Assembly: GCF_000967865.1 (NCBI RefSeq)
Contig: NZ_JXRU01000026.1
Coordinates: 49,248 to 113,247 of the forward strand
Direction of reading: 5' to 3'
DNA length: 64,000 nucleotides
Origin: Microbacterium sp. SA39
GTDB taxonomy: Bacteria; Actinomycetota; Actinomycetes; Actinomycetales; Microbacteriaceae
Shown here in pieces: positions 8,352 to 16,984 of the stretch. The notes under the pieces are model-generated. The model was given only the letters and a program-made list of their open reading frames with translations, was not told the origin of the DNA and did not search any database. The position numbers and the translations under genes were made by a program. The first letter of the stretch is position 1, and each line of letters begins with the position of its first letter.

Positions 8352-10073
8352 ATGACCATCGAGCAGCCGACGCCGATCCGTGGTGCCCGCACGCGCACCG
8401 CGCGGACACCCACCAAGCCCCACGGGCAGTGGCTGGTCGACGGGCGGGAGCCCCTGAACGCCAACGAGGAATTCAAGCTCGCCGACGACGGGCTCAACGT
8501 GCGCGAGCGCATCGAGACGATCTACGCGAAGGGTGGTTTCGCCTCGATCGACCCGACCGACCTGCACGGACGCTTCCGCTGGTGGGGCCTCTACACGCAG
8601 CGCAAGCCCGGCATCGACGGCGGCCGCACGGCACAGCTCGAGCCGCATGAGCTCGAGGACGAGTACTTCATGCTGCGCGTGCGCATCGACGGCGGCCAGC
8701 TCACCACGCAGCAGCTGCGCGTGATCGGCGAGATCTCGACCGAGTTCGGCCGTGACACCGCCGACCTCACCGACCGCCAGAACATCCAGCTGCACTGGGT
8801 GCAGGTCGAGGATATGCCCGAGATCTGGCGCCGCCTCGAAGCGGTCGGACTCAGCACGACCGAGGCCTGCGGCGACGTGCCGCGCGTGGTGCTCGGCTCT
8901 CCGGTCGCCGGCATCGCGGCGGACGAGCTCATCGACCCGACGCCGCAGATCCGCGAGATCACCGACCGGTTCATCGGCGACGACACGCTCGCCAACCTTC
9001 CGCGCAAGTTCAAGTCGGCCATGACCGGCCACCCCAGCCAGGACGTCGTGCACGAGATCAACGACGTCGCCTTCGTGGCCGTCGAGCATCCGGAGCACGG
9101 GATCGGCTACGACCTCTGGGTCGGCGGGGCCCTGTCGACGGTTCCCCGGCTGGGCGAGCGACTCGGCGCGTTCGTCGCCCCCGAACGCGTCTCCGAGGTC
9201 TGGCACGGCGTGATCCAGATCTTCCGCGACTACGGGTACCGCCGCCTGCGCAACAAGGCCCGCCTGAAGTTCTTGCTCGCCGACTGGGGCCCCGAGCGGT
9301 TCCGCGAAGTGCTCGAGACCGAGTACCTCGGCAGCCCGCTCCCCGACGGCCCTCCGGCGCCCAAGCCGCTCGGCCAGGGCGATCACGTCGGCGTGCACCG
9401 CCAGAAGGACGGCCGGTTCTACGTCGGAGCGGCGGCCGTCGTCGGGCGCGTCTCCGGCACGATCCTGACCGGGCTCGCCGACCTCGCCGAGGCCCACGGC
9501 TCGGAGCGCGTGCGCACCACGCCGTACCAGAAGCTGCTGGTGCTCGACGTCGCCGAGGACCGCGTGAACTCCCTCGTCGAGGGGCTCGATCGGATCGGCC
9601 TGGCCGCCCGCCCGAGCCTCTTCCGGCGCGGCACGATCGCCTGCACCGGCATCGAGTACTGCAAGCTCGCGATCGTCGAGACCAAGGTCAACGCGGCCGA
9701 TGCCGTGCGCCAGCTCGAGGAGCGCCTCGGCGAGCTCGAGCCCGAGATCGGCCGCCCGGTCACGATCCACGTGAACGGATGCCCGAACTCGTGCGCCCGC
9801 ATCCAGGTCGCCGACATCGGACTCAAGGGGCAGCTGATCACGAATGCCGCGGGCGAGCAGGTACCCGGCTACCAGGTGCACCTCGGCGGCGGTCTCGCCA
9901 GCCAGGACCGCGAGGAGGCGGGCCTCGGTCGCACGGTGCGCGGCCTGAAGGTCGAGGCCGACGGCATCGCCGACTACGCCGAGCGGGTCATCCGCCGCTA
10001 CCTCGCCGACCGCGAGGACGCCGAGACGTTCGCCGTCTGGGCGCACCGTGCCGAGGAAGAGGCGCTGCAATGA
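8352..10073 (+). CDS. sir: ferredoxin-dependent nitrite/sulfite reductase, probably sulfite reductase
   Basis: The 573-residue protein has the two-fold repeated nitrite/sulfite reductase architecture. The siroheme/[4Fe-4S] ligands are in the C-terminal half as C-x5-C (CTGIEYC, near residue 433) and C-x3-C (NGCPNSC, near 475). The N-terminal half carries TADLTDRQNIQLHW, typical of the siroheme pocket. It reduces sulfite to sulfide with six electrons from ferredoxin. Sulfite rather than nitrite is favoured because cysHDN follow directly and no nitrate genes are in the window. FprA and ferredoxin downstream are the likely electron donors. Its stop overlaps the cysH start (ATGA). Confidence 0.93.
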   Translation: MTIEQPTPIRGARTRTARTPTKPHGQWLVDGREPLNANEEFKLADDGLNVRERIETIYAKGGFASIDPTDLHGRFRWWGLYTQRKPGIDGGRTAQLEPHELEDEYFMLRVRIDGGQLTTQQLRVIGEISTEFGRDTADLTDRQNIQLHWVQVEDMPEIWRRLEAVGLSTTEACGDVPRVVLGSPVAGIAADELIDPTPQIREITDRFIGDDTLANLPRKFKSAMTGHPSQDVVHEINDVAFVAVEHPEHGIGYDLWVGGALSTVPRLGERLGAFVAPERVSEVWHGVIQIFRDYGYRRLRNKARLKFLLADWGPERFREVLETEYLGSPLPDGPPAPKPLGQGDHVGVHRQKDGRFYVGAAAVVGRVSGTILTGLADLAEAHGSERVRTTPYQKLLVLDVAEDRVNSLVEGLDRIGLAARPSLFRRGTIACTGIEYCKLAIVETKVNAADAVRQLEERLGELEPEIGRPVTIHVNGCPNSCARIQVADIGLKGQLITNAAGEQVPGYQVHLGGGLASQDREEAGLGRTVRGLKVEADGIADYAERVIRRYLADREDAETFAVWAHRAEEEALQ

Positions 10074-10831
10074 GCCCTATCTCCGCTGGGTCCCTGAGCC
10101 TGTCGAAGGGACGTCCCGCGCGTCGCTCCGTGGACGAGCTGCGCGCTCTCGCCGAACGCGGCGCTCGCGAACTGCGCAGCAGAGAGGCAGATGAGGCGAG
10201 TCCGGCCGAGGTCGTCTCGTGGGTCGCCGAGAACTTCGCCGTCGCCCAGGCGACCGTCGCGTGCTCGATGGCGGATGCCGCGCTGCCGCACCTGGTCGCT
10301 CAGAGCCTTCCCGGCGTCGATGTGCTGTTCCTCGACACCGGGTACCACTTCGCCGAGACCACCGTCACCCGCAACGAGGTCGAGCGCGAGCTCGACGTCC
10401 GCATCGTCGACGTCAAGCCGCTGCAGTCCGTGCGCGAGCAGGATGCCGCGCACGGCGCAGACCTCTTCGCCCGCGACCCCGGCCTGTGCTGCGCCCTCCG
10501 CAAGGTCGAGCCGCTTCAGCGGTCCCTCGCCGAGTACGAGCTGTGGTTCACCGGCGTCCGCCGCGAGGAGGCGCCGACCCGAGCCGACACTCCGCTGATC
10601 GTCTGGGACGAGCGCAACGGGCTCGTGAAGGTGAACCCCGTCGCGGCGTGGAGCTTCGACGACCTCATCGACTACGCCACCGTGAACGAGGTGCCGGTGA
10701 ACCCACTCATCGCCAACGGCTACCCGTCGATCGGCTGCGCGCCGTGCACGAAGCCCGTCGCCGCGGGCGAAGATCCTCGTTCCGGCCGGTGGGCCGGACT
10801 GTCCAAGACCGAATGCGGGTTGCACCTATGA
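10070..10831 (+). CDS. cysH: phosphoadenylyl/adenylyl-sulfate reductase
   Basis: The 253-residue protein belongs to the CysH family. It shows LDTGYHFAET, the paired cysteines GLCCALRK (near 142), GCAPC (near 225) and the catalytic KTECGLH tail. The CC...CxxC set binds a [4Fe-4S] cluster and marks the APS-reductase type. That fits the absence of an APS kinase (cysC) here: APS would be reduced directly to sulfite with thioredoxin. The ATG overlaps the sir stop. An in-frame palindromic repeat encodes GSLSLSKG at residues 7-14, ahead of the conserved domain. Confidence 0.93.
   Translation: MSPISAGSLSLSKGRPARRSVDELRALAERGARELRSREADEASPAEVVSWVAENFAVAQATVACSMADAALPHLVAQSLPGVDVLFLDTGYHFAETTVTRNEVERELDVRIVDVKPLQSVREQDAAHGADLFARDPGLCCALRKVEPLQRSLAEYELWFTGVRREEAPTRADTPLIVWDERNGLVKVNPVAAWSFDDLIDYATVNEVPVNPLIANGYPSIGCAPCTKPVAAGEDPRSGRWAGLSKTECGLHL
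10092..10110 (+). repeat. short palindromic repeat, type A, in cysH
   Basis: CCCTGAGCCTGTCGAAGGG lies in frame in the 5' end of cysH. Near-copies occur at 14318, 16793 and, inverted, at 17073. All lie in coding sequence, at termini or a loop of the encoded protein. Confidence 0.75.
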
Positions 10832-11790
10832 GTATTCAAGCTGGGGGCGTTTTCCCGGTCGTTGAGCGAGCGAAGCGAGACGAAACGTCAACGACCAGCA
10901 CCCTTTCCGCGCTCGACCTTCTCGAAGCGGAGGGCATCCACATCATCCGCGAGGTGGTGGCGGAGTTCGAGCGTCCTGTGCTGCTGTTCTCCGGCGGCAA
11001 GGACTCGGTCGTCGTCCTGCACCTCGCCGCCAAGGCCTTCGCCCCCGGCCGCGTTCCCTTCCCGGTGCTGCACGTCGACACCGGTCACAACTTCCCCGAG
11101 GTGATCGCCTTCCGCGATGAGACGGTGGCTCGGCTCGGCATCCGTCTCGAGGTGGCCCGCGTTCAGGACTACATCGATGACGGCCGCCTCGCTGAGCGCC
11201 CCGACGGCACCCGCAACCCCCTGCAGACGCAGCCCCTGCTCGACGCCATCTCGGCCGGTAAGCACGACGCCGTGTTCGGCGGAGCGCGCCGCGACGAAGA
11301 CAAGGCGCGCGCCAAGGAGCGGATCATCTCACTGCGCGACGAGTTCGGGCAATGGGACCCGCGCAATCAGCGCCCGGAGCTCTGGAGCCTCTACAACGGC
11401 CGGCACCTCCCCGGTCAGCACGTGCGCGCCTTCCCGATCTCGAACTGGACCGAGCTCGACGTCTGGCGCTACATCGAGCGCGAGAACATCGCTCTCCCGC
11501 CGCTCTACTACGCCGCCGAGCGTGAGGTCTTCCGCCGCGACGGCATGTGGTGGGCGATCGGCGAGCACTCCCAGCCCCGCGAAGGCGAGCAGACCGAACG
11601 ACGGGTCGTGCGCTACCGCACGGTCGGCGACATGAGCTGCACGGGAGCGGTGGAATCGGATGCCGCCGACACGGCATCCGTCGTCGCCGAGGTCGCCCGC
11701 TCCACGCTCACCGAGCGCGGCGCCACCCGCGCTGACGACCGCATCAGCGAGGCCGCCATGGAAGACCGCAAGAAGGACGGGTACTTCTGA
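10828..11790 (+). CDS. cysD: sulfate adenylyltransferase subunit 2
   Basis: The 320-residue ATP-pyrophosphatase subunit has the PP-loop LLFSGGKDSVVVLHL (near residues 50-64), HVDTGHNFPE and VFGGARRDEDKARAKER, all standard for CysD. With CysN it forms APS from ATP and sulfate. Its ATG overlaps the cysH stop (ATGA). A type B repeat encodes the atypical stretch ERAKRDETST at residues 13-22, before the conserved domain begins, so the N-terminus is a likely late insertion. Confidence 0.95.
   Translation: MSIQAGGVFPVVERAKRDETSTTSTLSALDLLEAEGIHIIREVVAEFERPVLLFSGGKDSVVVLHLAAKAFAPGRVPFPVLHVDTGHNFPEVIAFRDETVARLGIRLEVARVQDYIDDGRLAERPDGTRNPLQTQPLLDAISAGKHDAVFGGARRDEDKARAKERIISLRDEFGQWDPRNQRPELWSLYNGRHLPGQHVRAFPISNWTELDVWRYIERENIALPPLYYAAEREVFRRDGMWWAIGEHSQPREGEQTERRVVRYRTVGDMSCTGAVESDAADTASVVAEVARSTLTERGATRADDRISEAAMEDRKKDGYF
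10866..10884 (+). repeat. short repeat, type B, in cysD
   Basis: GCGAGCGAAGCGAGACGAA, part of a slightly longer repeat (about 10855-10890), is translated in frame near the CysD N-terminus. A second copy lies in the permease gene at 15171. Confidence 0.7.
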
Positions 11791-13103
11791 TGAGTGACGT
11801 GCTCACCGAGACGACGCTGTTCCGCTTCGCCACTGCCGGGTCCGTCGACGACGGCAAGTCGACCCTCGTCGGACGCCTGCTGCATGACGCGAAGGCGATC
11901 CTGGCCGACCAGCTCGAGCAGGTCGCGGAGACCTCCCGGCGTCGCGGCTTCGCGCACGGCGAGTTCGATTTCGCCCTCCTCACCGACGGCCTGCGGGCCG
12001 AGCGCGAGCAGGGAATCACGATCGACGTCGCCTACCGCTACTTCGCCACACCCCGTCGCAGCTTCATCCTCGCCGACTGCCCCGGCCATGTGCAGTACAC
12101 CCGGAACATGGTCACCGGCTCCGCCACCGCCGACGCCGTGATCGTGCTGGTCGACGCCCGAAAGGGCATCCTGGAGCAGACGCGCCGCCACCTCGCCGTC
12201 GTCTCGCTCTTGCGGGTCGCGCACGTGATCATCGCCGTGAACAAGATCGACCTGATCGACCACGACGAGGAGCGCTTCGTCGAGATCGAGCTCGAGGCGG
12301 CTCGGGTGGCCGAGCAGTTGGGCCTCACCGGCATCCACGTGCTGCCGGTGTCGGCGCTCGAGGGCGACAACATCGTGGATCGCTCCGCGCGCACGCCCTG
12401 GTACACCGGGCCGACGCTGATCGAACTGCTCGAAGAGCTTCCGCGTCAGGACGAGGCGGATGCCGCGGCATCCGCTTTCCGACTCCCGGTGCAGCTCGTG
12501 CTGCGCCCGCAGGGCGGCCTCTCCCCCGAGATCAGCGAGGCCGACGCCGAGCTGTACCGCGACTTCCGTGGCTTCGCGGGGCGCATCGCCTCGGGCGTCG
12601 TGCAGGTCGGGGACCGCGTCGAGGTGTTCCCGGGCGGGCATGAGACGACGGTCACCGGCATCCATGTGGCGGGCGAGCCGGCGGATGCCGCGACAGCCCC
12701 GCAGTCCGTGACACTGACCCTCGCCGACGAGCTCGACGCCGCCCGCGGCGCCGTGATCGCCGCGAGCGGGACGGCACCGGCGGGGACGCGCGAGGCCGTG
12801 GTCGAGCTGTTCCAGCTGGATTCGCGGCCCGTCGCACCCGGCACACGGGTCCTCGTCAAGCACGGCACCGCCACGGTGCAGGCACTCGTCGCCGAGGTCC
12901 TGTCGCGCCGCGATCTCGAGACGCTCGCGCTGGAGGACGCGCAGTCCCTCGCCGCGAACGAGATCGGCCGCGTACGCCTTCGTTTCGCCGCCGAGCTGCC
13001 GCTCGAGCCGTACGCGCGCGACCGCTCCGGCGGATCACTGCTGCTGATCCACCCCGCCGACGGCGCGACGCTGGCCGCGGCGACCGTGATCGACGAACAC
13101 TGA
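11790..13103 (+). CDS. cysN: sulfate adenylyltransferase subunit 1 (GTPase)
   Basis: The 437-residue translation-factor-type GTPase has G1 GSVDDGKS (residues about 12-19), a switch region ending in GITIDVAYRYF, G3 DCPGH and G4 NKID, followed by EF-Tu-like beta-barrel domains. GTP hydrolysis drives APS synthesis by CysD. It stops after the barrel domains, so unlike CysNC fusions it has no APS kinase domain. The start shares one base with the cysD stop (TGATG). Confidence 0.95.
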   Translation: MSDVLTETTLFRFATAGSVDDGKSTLVGRLLHDAKAILADQLEQVAETSRRRGFAHGEFDFALLTDGLRAEREQGITIDVAYRYFATPRRSFILADCPGHVQYTRNMVTGSATADAVIVLVDARKGILEQTRRHLAVVSLLRVAHVIIAVNKIDLIDHDEERFVEIELEAARVAEQLGLTGIHVLPVSALEGDNIVDRSARTPWYTGPTLIELLEELPRQDEADAAASAFRLPVQLVLRPQGGLSPEISEADAELYRDFRGFAGRIASGVVQVGDRVEVFPGGHETTVTGIHVAGEPADAATAPQSVTLTLADELDAARGAVIAASGTAPAGTREAVVELFQLDSRPVAPGTRVLVKHGTATVQALVAEVLSRRDLETLALEDAQSLAANEIGRVRLRFAAELPLEPYARDRSGGSLLLIHPADGATLAAATVIDEH

Positions 13104-13168
13104 GACCTGCACTCACCTGACCTGCAACACCGAAACCCTGCACCACCGACCGCTGAGGAGGCGAAACC

Positions 13169-14284
13169 GTGAAGATCACCCGCACCACCACGACACGGTT
13201 ACTGAGCAAGCCCGCACGAAGCGCGCGCGCGTCGAAGTGCACTGCCCTGGGACTCGCTGCGATGATGCTGGCCGGCTGCGCCTCGGCATCTGCCACGGGC
13301 GACGCCGCGAAGGGCGAGAACGATGCTCCGGCCGAGGTGCGCCTGGGCCACTTCGCGAACGTCACGCACGCACCGGCGCTCGTCGGCCTCTCGGAGGGCC
13401 TGTTCACCGACGCTCTCGGCGACGTCGAGCTGAAGACCGAGGTGTTCAACGCCGGCCCTGCCGCGATCGAGGCGCTGTCGGCCGGAGCGATCGACGCGAC
13501 CTACATCGGACCCAACCCGTCGATCAACACGTTCATCCAGTCGGGGGGCGAGTCGGCGCACATCATCGCCGGGGCGACCTCCGGCGGCGCCGCACTCGTG
13601 GTGCGCGAGGGCATCGACAGCCCGGACGACCTCGAAGGCGCGAACATCGCGACCCCGCAGCTCGGCAACACGCAGGATGTGGCGCTGCGCAGCTGGCTGG
13701 CCGACGAGGGATTCGAGACGTCGACCGCGGGCGGCGGCGACGTGACGATCACCCCGACCGAGAACGCGCAGACCCTGACCCTGTTCCAGCAGGGCGGTGT
13801 CGACGGCGCCTGGCTCCCCGAGCCCTGGGTGTCGCGGCTCGTGGTCGAGGCGGGCGCGCACGTGCTCGTCGATGAGGCCGACCTCTGGAAGGACGGGGCG
13901 TTCCCGACCACCGTGCTGCTCGTGCGGGCGGAGTTCGCGGAGCAGCACCCCGACGTCGTCGAGGATCTCCTCGAAGGTCACGTCGCGTCGGTCGCCTGGC
14001 TCGACGAGAACGCCGGCGAGGCACCCACCGTCATCAACGACGCGCTGGAGGAGGCGACCGGCAAGCGACTGTCGGACGACGTGCTCGCCCGCGCCCTCGA
14101 GAACGTCACGTTCACGGTCGACCCGCACGCGGAGACCTTCGAGACCCTCGTCGAGGACGGACTCGCGGCGGGCACGCAGAAGGAGGGCTCGATCGACGGG
14201 CTCTTCGACCTGCGGACGCTGAACGCCCTCCTCGAGAAGAACGGCGAGGAGCCCGTCTCCGCCGCCGATCTCGGGGAGGAATGA
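13169..14284 (+). CDS. ssuA: ABC transporter substrate-binding lipoprotein, SsuA/TauA-like
   Basis: The 371-residue lipoprotein is translated from GTG after a GAGGAGG site. The signal peptide ends in a lipobox at LAGC (Cys near residue 36). The mature region (VRLGHFANVTHAPALVGLSEGLF, DATYIGPNPSINTF, QGGVDGAWLPEPW) matches the NMT1/SsuA family, which binds sulfonates, taurine or nitrate. The location between cysN and the sulfur cofactor genes favours an organic sulfonate or sulfate ester. No desulfonating monooxygenase (ssuD) is adjacent, though the oxygenases at 1762-4319 could serve. A 65-bp gap separates it from cysN. Confidence 0.87.
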   Translation: MKITRTTTTRLLSKPARSARASKCTALGLAAMMLAGCASASATGDAAKGENDAPAEVRLGHFANVTHAPALVGLSEGLFTDALGDVELKTEVFNAGPAAIEALSAGAIDATYIGPNPSINTFIQSGGESAHIIAGATSGGAALVVREGIDSPDDLEGANIATPQLGNTQDVALRSWLADEGFETSTAGGGDVTITPTENAQTLTLFQQGGVDGAWLPEPWVSRLVVEAGAHVLVDEADLWKDGAFPTTVLLVRAEFAEQHPDVVEDLLEGHVASVAWLDENAGEAPTVINDALEEATGKRLSDDVLARALENVTFTVDPHAETFETLVEDGLAAGTQKEGSIDGLFDLRTLNALLEKNGEEPVSAADLGEE

Positions 14285-15144
14285 TGAGTGCGCCCGCGGG
14301 GTCAGCACGAGCTGGGTCCCTGAGCCCGTCGAAGGGCGCAGTGACCGTCACCTCGCTGACGCCGAGCTTCGACGGCGTGACGCCGCCGAAGAGGCCCGGC
14401 GTGACGGTCGACCCCGCGGTGCGCCTCTCCCACGTCACCAAGCGCTTCGGCGCCGGGCCTCTCGTGCTCGACGACGTGTCACTCGACATCGCGCCCGGCG
14501 AGTTCGTGTGCCTGCTGGGCGCCTCGGGGTGCGGCAAGTCCACTCTGCTGAACCTCATCGCCGGGCTCGAGCCCCTCACCTCGGGAGACATCGAGACCCC
14601 CTCGTCGGGCGCGGCGGTGATGTTCCAGGAGTCCGCGCTGATGCCGTGGCTGACTGCGCGGAAGAACGTCGAGCTCGCACTGCGACTGCGCGGCATCCCT
14701 CGCGGCGAGCGCCGCGAAGAAGCCCAGCGTCTGCTCGCGACCGTCAACCTCGAAGAGGCCGGCGACAAGCGCCCGCACGAGCTCTCCGGGGGCATGCGTC
14801 AGCGCGTCGCTCTCGCCCGTGCTCTCGCGCAGGATCGCCCCGTGCTGCTGATGGATGAGCCGTTCGCGGCGCTCGATGCCATCACCCGCGATCTGCTGCA
14901 CGAAGAGCTCGAGCGCGTGTGGCGGGCCACTGGCCGCACCATCGTGTTCGTCACGCACAACGTGCGGGAGGCGGCCCGCCTCGGCCAGCGCGTGATCCTG
15001 CTCTCCAGCCGCCCAGGTCGGGTCGTGGGCGAATGGAAGGTGGCCTCCACCACCGGCCGTCGCATCGAGTCGCCCGAGGTCTCCGCCCTCGCCACCGAGA
15101 TCACCGCCGAGCTGCGGAAGGAGATCCGCCGCAATGCCTCCTGA
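14281..15144 (+). CDS. ssuB: ABC transporter ATP-binding protein, SsuB-like
   Basis: The 287-residue ATPase has Walker A GASGCGKST (near 80), the Q-loop MFQESALMPW, signature LSGGMRQR and Walker B VLLMDEPFAALD, then the H-loop FVTHNV. This is the SsuB/TauB subgroup. The conserved domain begins only at about residue 45. The preceding extension contains the type A repeat translation GSLSPSKG, so translation might also begin at an internal GTG near 14401. The ATG overlaps the ssuA stop. Confidence 0.9.
   Translation: MMSAPAGSARAGSLSPSKGAVTVTSLTPSFDGVTPPKRPGVTVDPAVRLSHVTKRFGAGPLVLDDVSLDIAPGEFVCLLGASGCGKSTLLNLIAGLEPLTSGDIETPSSGAAVMFQESALMPWLTARKNVELALRLRGIPRGERREEAQRLLATVNLEEAGDKRPHELSGGMRQRVALARALAQDRPVLLMDEPFAALDAITRDLLHEELERVWRATGRTIVFVTHNVREAARLGQRVILLSSRPGRVVGEWKVASTTGRRIESPEVSALATEITAELRKEIRRNAS
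14318..14336 (+). repeat. short palindromic repeat, type A, in ssuB
   Basis: CCCTGAGCCCGTCGAAGGG differs from the cysH copy by one base. It is read in frame as part of SLSPSKG in the N-terminal extension of the ATPase. Confidence 0.72.
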
Positions 15145-16054
15145 AACCGCATCCGTCCCCCGGTTCCTGAGCGAGCGCAGCGAGACGAAGGACGACGAGC
15201 TCCGCACGCTCTCCGCCGGACTCGACCGCCTCCAGAGCGAAGAAGCCGATCACACGCCGCCCTGGCGCACCACGCTGCCCAAGGTGCTGCCGCCCATCGT
15301 CCTTCTGCTCGTGCTGCTCGCCGCCTGGCAGCTCTACGTCGTGATCGCGGATCCCCGCCCCGACATCGCGCCCGGTCCGCTTCAGGTGCTGGGAGCTCTC
15401 GGCGACGCCTGGGAATCCGGCCGTCTGCAGGAATCGGTCCTCACCAGTCTCGAGCGCGGGATTCTCGGCTTCCTCGTGGCGATCGCCGTCGGCACGCTGC
15501 TCGGGATGCTGCTCGCCGAGTCGACGGTGCTGCGACGTGCGGCAGGACCGTTGATCTCCGGTCTCATGGTGCTGCCCTCCGTGGCCTGGGTGCCGGCCGC
15601 CATCATCTGGTTCGGCCTCTCCGACGCGACGGCGTACTTCGTGATCCTGATGGGCGCGATCCCCTCGATCGTCAACGGCCTGCTCTCCGGCATCGACCAG
15701 GTCCCGCCGCAGCTCCGCCGGGTCGGAGTCGTGCTCGGCGCGAGCCGATGGCAGCTCGCCACGGCCGTCATCCTGCCCGCCTCGCTGCCGGGATACGTCG
15801 CCGGCCTCAAGCAGGGCTGGGCGTTCTCGTGGCGGTCGCTCATGGCTGCGGAGATCATCACGGGAGGCGGGACCATGGGTTTCGGGCTCGGCACCATGCT
15901 GAATCAGTCCCGCGAGCTCGCCGACCTCGCCAGCGTGCTCGGCACCATCATCGTGATCCTCGCCATCGGCATCCTGATCGAACTCGCGTTCTTCGGCCCG
16001 CTCGAACGGCGAATGCTGCGAGCGCGCGGCCTCGCGCTGGGAGGCGACCGATGA
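15134..16054 (+). CDS. ssuC: ABC transporter permease, SsuC-like
   Basis: The 306-residue permease has about six TM segments, beginning at residues 56-72 (PIVLLLVLLAAWQLYVV), and the binding-protein-dependent transport motif QVPPQLRRVGVVLGASRWQ near residue 190. It overlaps ssuB by 11 nt. Residues 8-18 (LSERSETKDDE) come from the type B repeat and have no counterpart in the family core. With SsuA and SsuB it completes a sulfonate/taurine-type importer. Confidence 0.9.
   Translation: MPPETASVPRFLSERSETKDDELRTLSAGLDRLQSEEADHTPPWRTTLPKVLPPIVLLLVLLAAWQLYVVIADPRPDIAPGPLQVLGALGDAWESGRLQESVLTSLERGILGFLVAIAVGTLLGMLLAESTVLRRAAGPLISGLMVLPSVAWVPAAIIWFGLSDATAYFVILMGAIPSIVNGLLSGIDQVPPQLRRVGVVLGASRWQLATAVILPASLPGYVAGLKQGWAFSWRSLMAAEIITGGGTMGFGLGTMLNQSRELADLASVLGTIIVILAIGILIELAFFGPLERRMLRARGLALGGDR
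15171..15189 (+). repeat. short repeat, type B, in ssuC
   Basis: GCGAGCGCAGCGAGACGAA is one base different from the copy in cysD and is read in a different frame (SERSETK here, ERAKRDET there). Confidence 0.7.
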
Positions 16055-16962
16055 CCGGCACGCCGGTGACCGGATCCGTGACGCTCGTCGGCGCAGGACC
16101 CGGTGACGCGGGCCTGCTCACTCTCCGCGGACTCCGCGCGCTGCAGGAGGCCGACGTCATCGTCGCCGACCGGCTCGGAGCTCGCGCCGTGCTCGACCAA
16201 CTGGCGGCCGAAGGCGTGGAGATCACTGCCGAGGTCATCGACGTCGGCAAGCTCCCCGGTCACCACCCGGTGCCGCAGGAGGGCATCAACACGCTGCTCG
16301 TGGAGCATGCGTCCGCCGGCCGCCGTGTCGTGCGACTCAAGGGCGGCGATCCCTTCGTGTACGGCCGCGGACGCGAGGAGCAGCAGTACTGCGAAGACGC
16401 CGGCATCCCTGTCGAGGTCGTCGCCGGGGTGACCAGCGCGGTGTCGGTGCCTGCGGTCGCCGGCATCCCCCTCACGCATCGCGGCATCGCGGCATCCTTC
16501 ACCGTGCTCAGTGGACACGACCAGATCGAGCAGGTGCCCGGCGGCAGCGACCACACCGTCGTGCTGCTGATGGGAGTCAACACTCTCGGGCATTCCGCGC
16601 ATGTGCTGAGCACCGGCGGCCGTGGTCTCGACTGCCCGGTCGCGATCATCGAAGACGGCTACGGCGAGCGCGAGCGCGTCACGATCGGCACACTCAGCAC
16701 CATCGCTCACCTCGCCGCGAGCCGTCAGGTGCGCTCGCCCGCTGTCGTGGTGGTCGGCGACGTGGTGGCACTGAGTCCGCATGCGTCGGGGTCCCTGAGC
16801 TTGTCGGAGGGCGCCAGCGCCCCTCGTGCGCCCAAACCCCACTGGGCGGATGCCCTCGACGCCGGCCTCGCCGTCGACACGGGACTCATCCAGGCGGTCG
16901 ACTCGCTCGATCCGGCATCCGCTCGTCGTCCCCTCACCTCCCTGTTCTCTCGCTCGCGCTGA
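16051..16962 (+). CDS. cobA: uroporphyrinogen-III C-methyltransferase
   Basis: The 303-residue SAM-dependent methyltransferase has VTLVGAGPGDAGLLTLRGLRAL at the N-terminus, VRLKGGDPFVYGRGREE and PLTHRG, the hallmarks of SUMT. It makes precorrin-2, the precursor of siroheme, and works with the chelatase at 7520. No precorrin-2 dehydrogenase domain is fused. The domain ends near residue 240. The remaining tail includes the type A repeat translation GSLSLSEG and is unlike family members. The start overlaps the permease stop (ATGA). Confidence 0.93.
   Translation: MTGTPVTGSVTLVGAGPGDAGLLTLRGLRALQEADVIVADRLGARAVLDQLAAEGVEITAEVIDVGKLPGHHPVPQEGINTLLVEHASAGRRVVRLKGGDPFVYGRGREEQQYCEDAGIPVEVVAGVTSAVSVPAVAGIPLTHRGIAASFTVLSGHDQIEQVPGGSDHTVVLLMGVNTLGHSAHVLSTGGRGLDCPVAIIEDGYGERERVTIGTLSTIAHLAASRQVRSPAVVVVGDVVALSPHASGSLSLSEGASAPRAPKPHWADALDAGLAVDTGLIQAVDSLDPASARRPLTSLFSRSR
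16793..16811 (+). repeat. short palindromic repeat, type A, in cobA
   Basis: CCCTGAGCTTGTCGGAGGG lies in frame in the 3' part of cobA, after the catalytic domain. Confidence 0.72.
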
Positions 16963-16984
16963 ACCGCGCCCCCGAAAGGCCGTC

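Noticed and set aside
8352..10073. Assimilatory nitrite reductase
   Set aside because: The family covers both activities, but the cysHDN genes, siroheme genes and sulfonate transporter around it, with no nitrate genes, favour sulfite.
10092..10110. Insertion sequence or CRISPR-related repeat
   Set aside because: Copies are 19 bp, far apart, without spacers, terminal duplications or a transposase. They are dispersed palindromic repeats.
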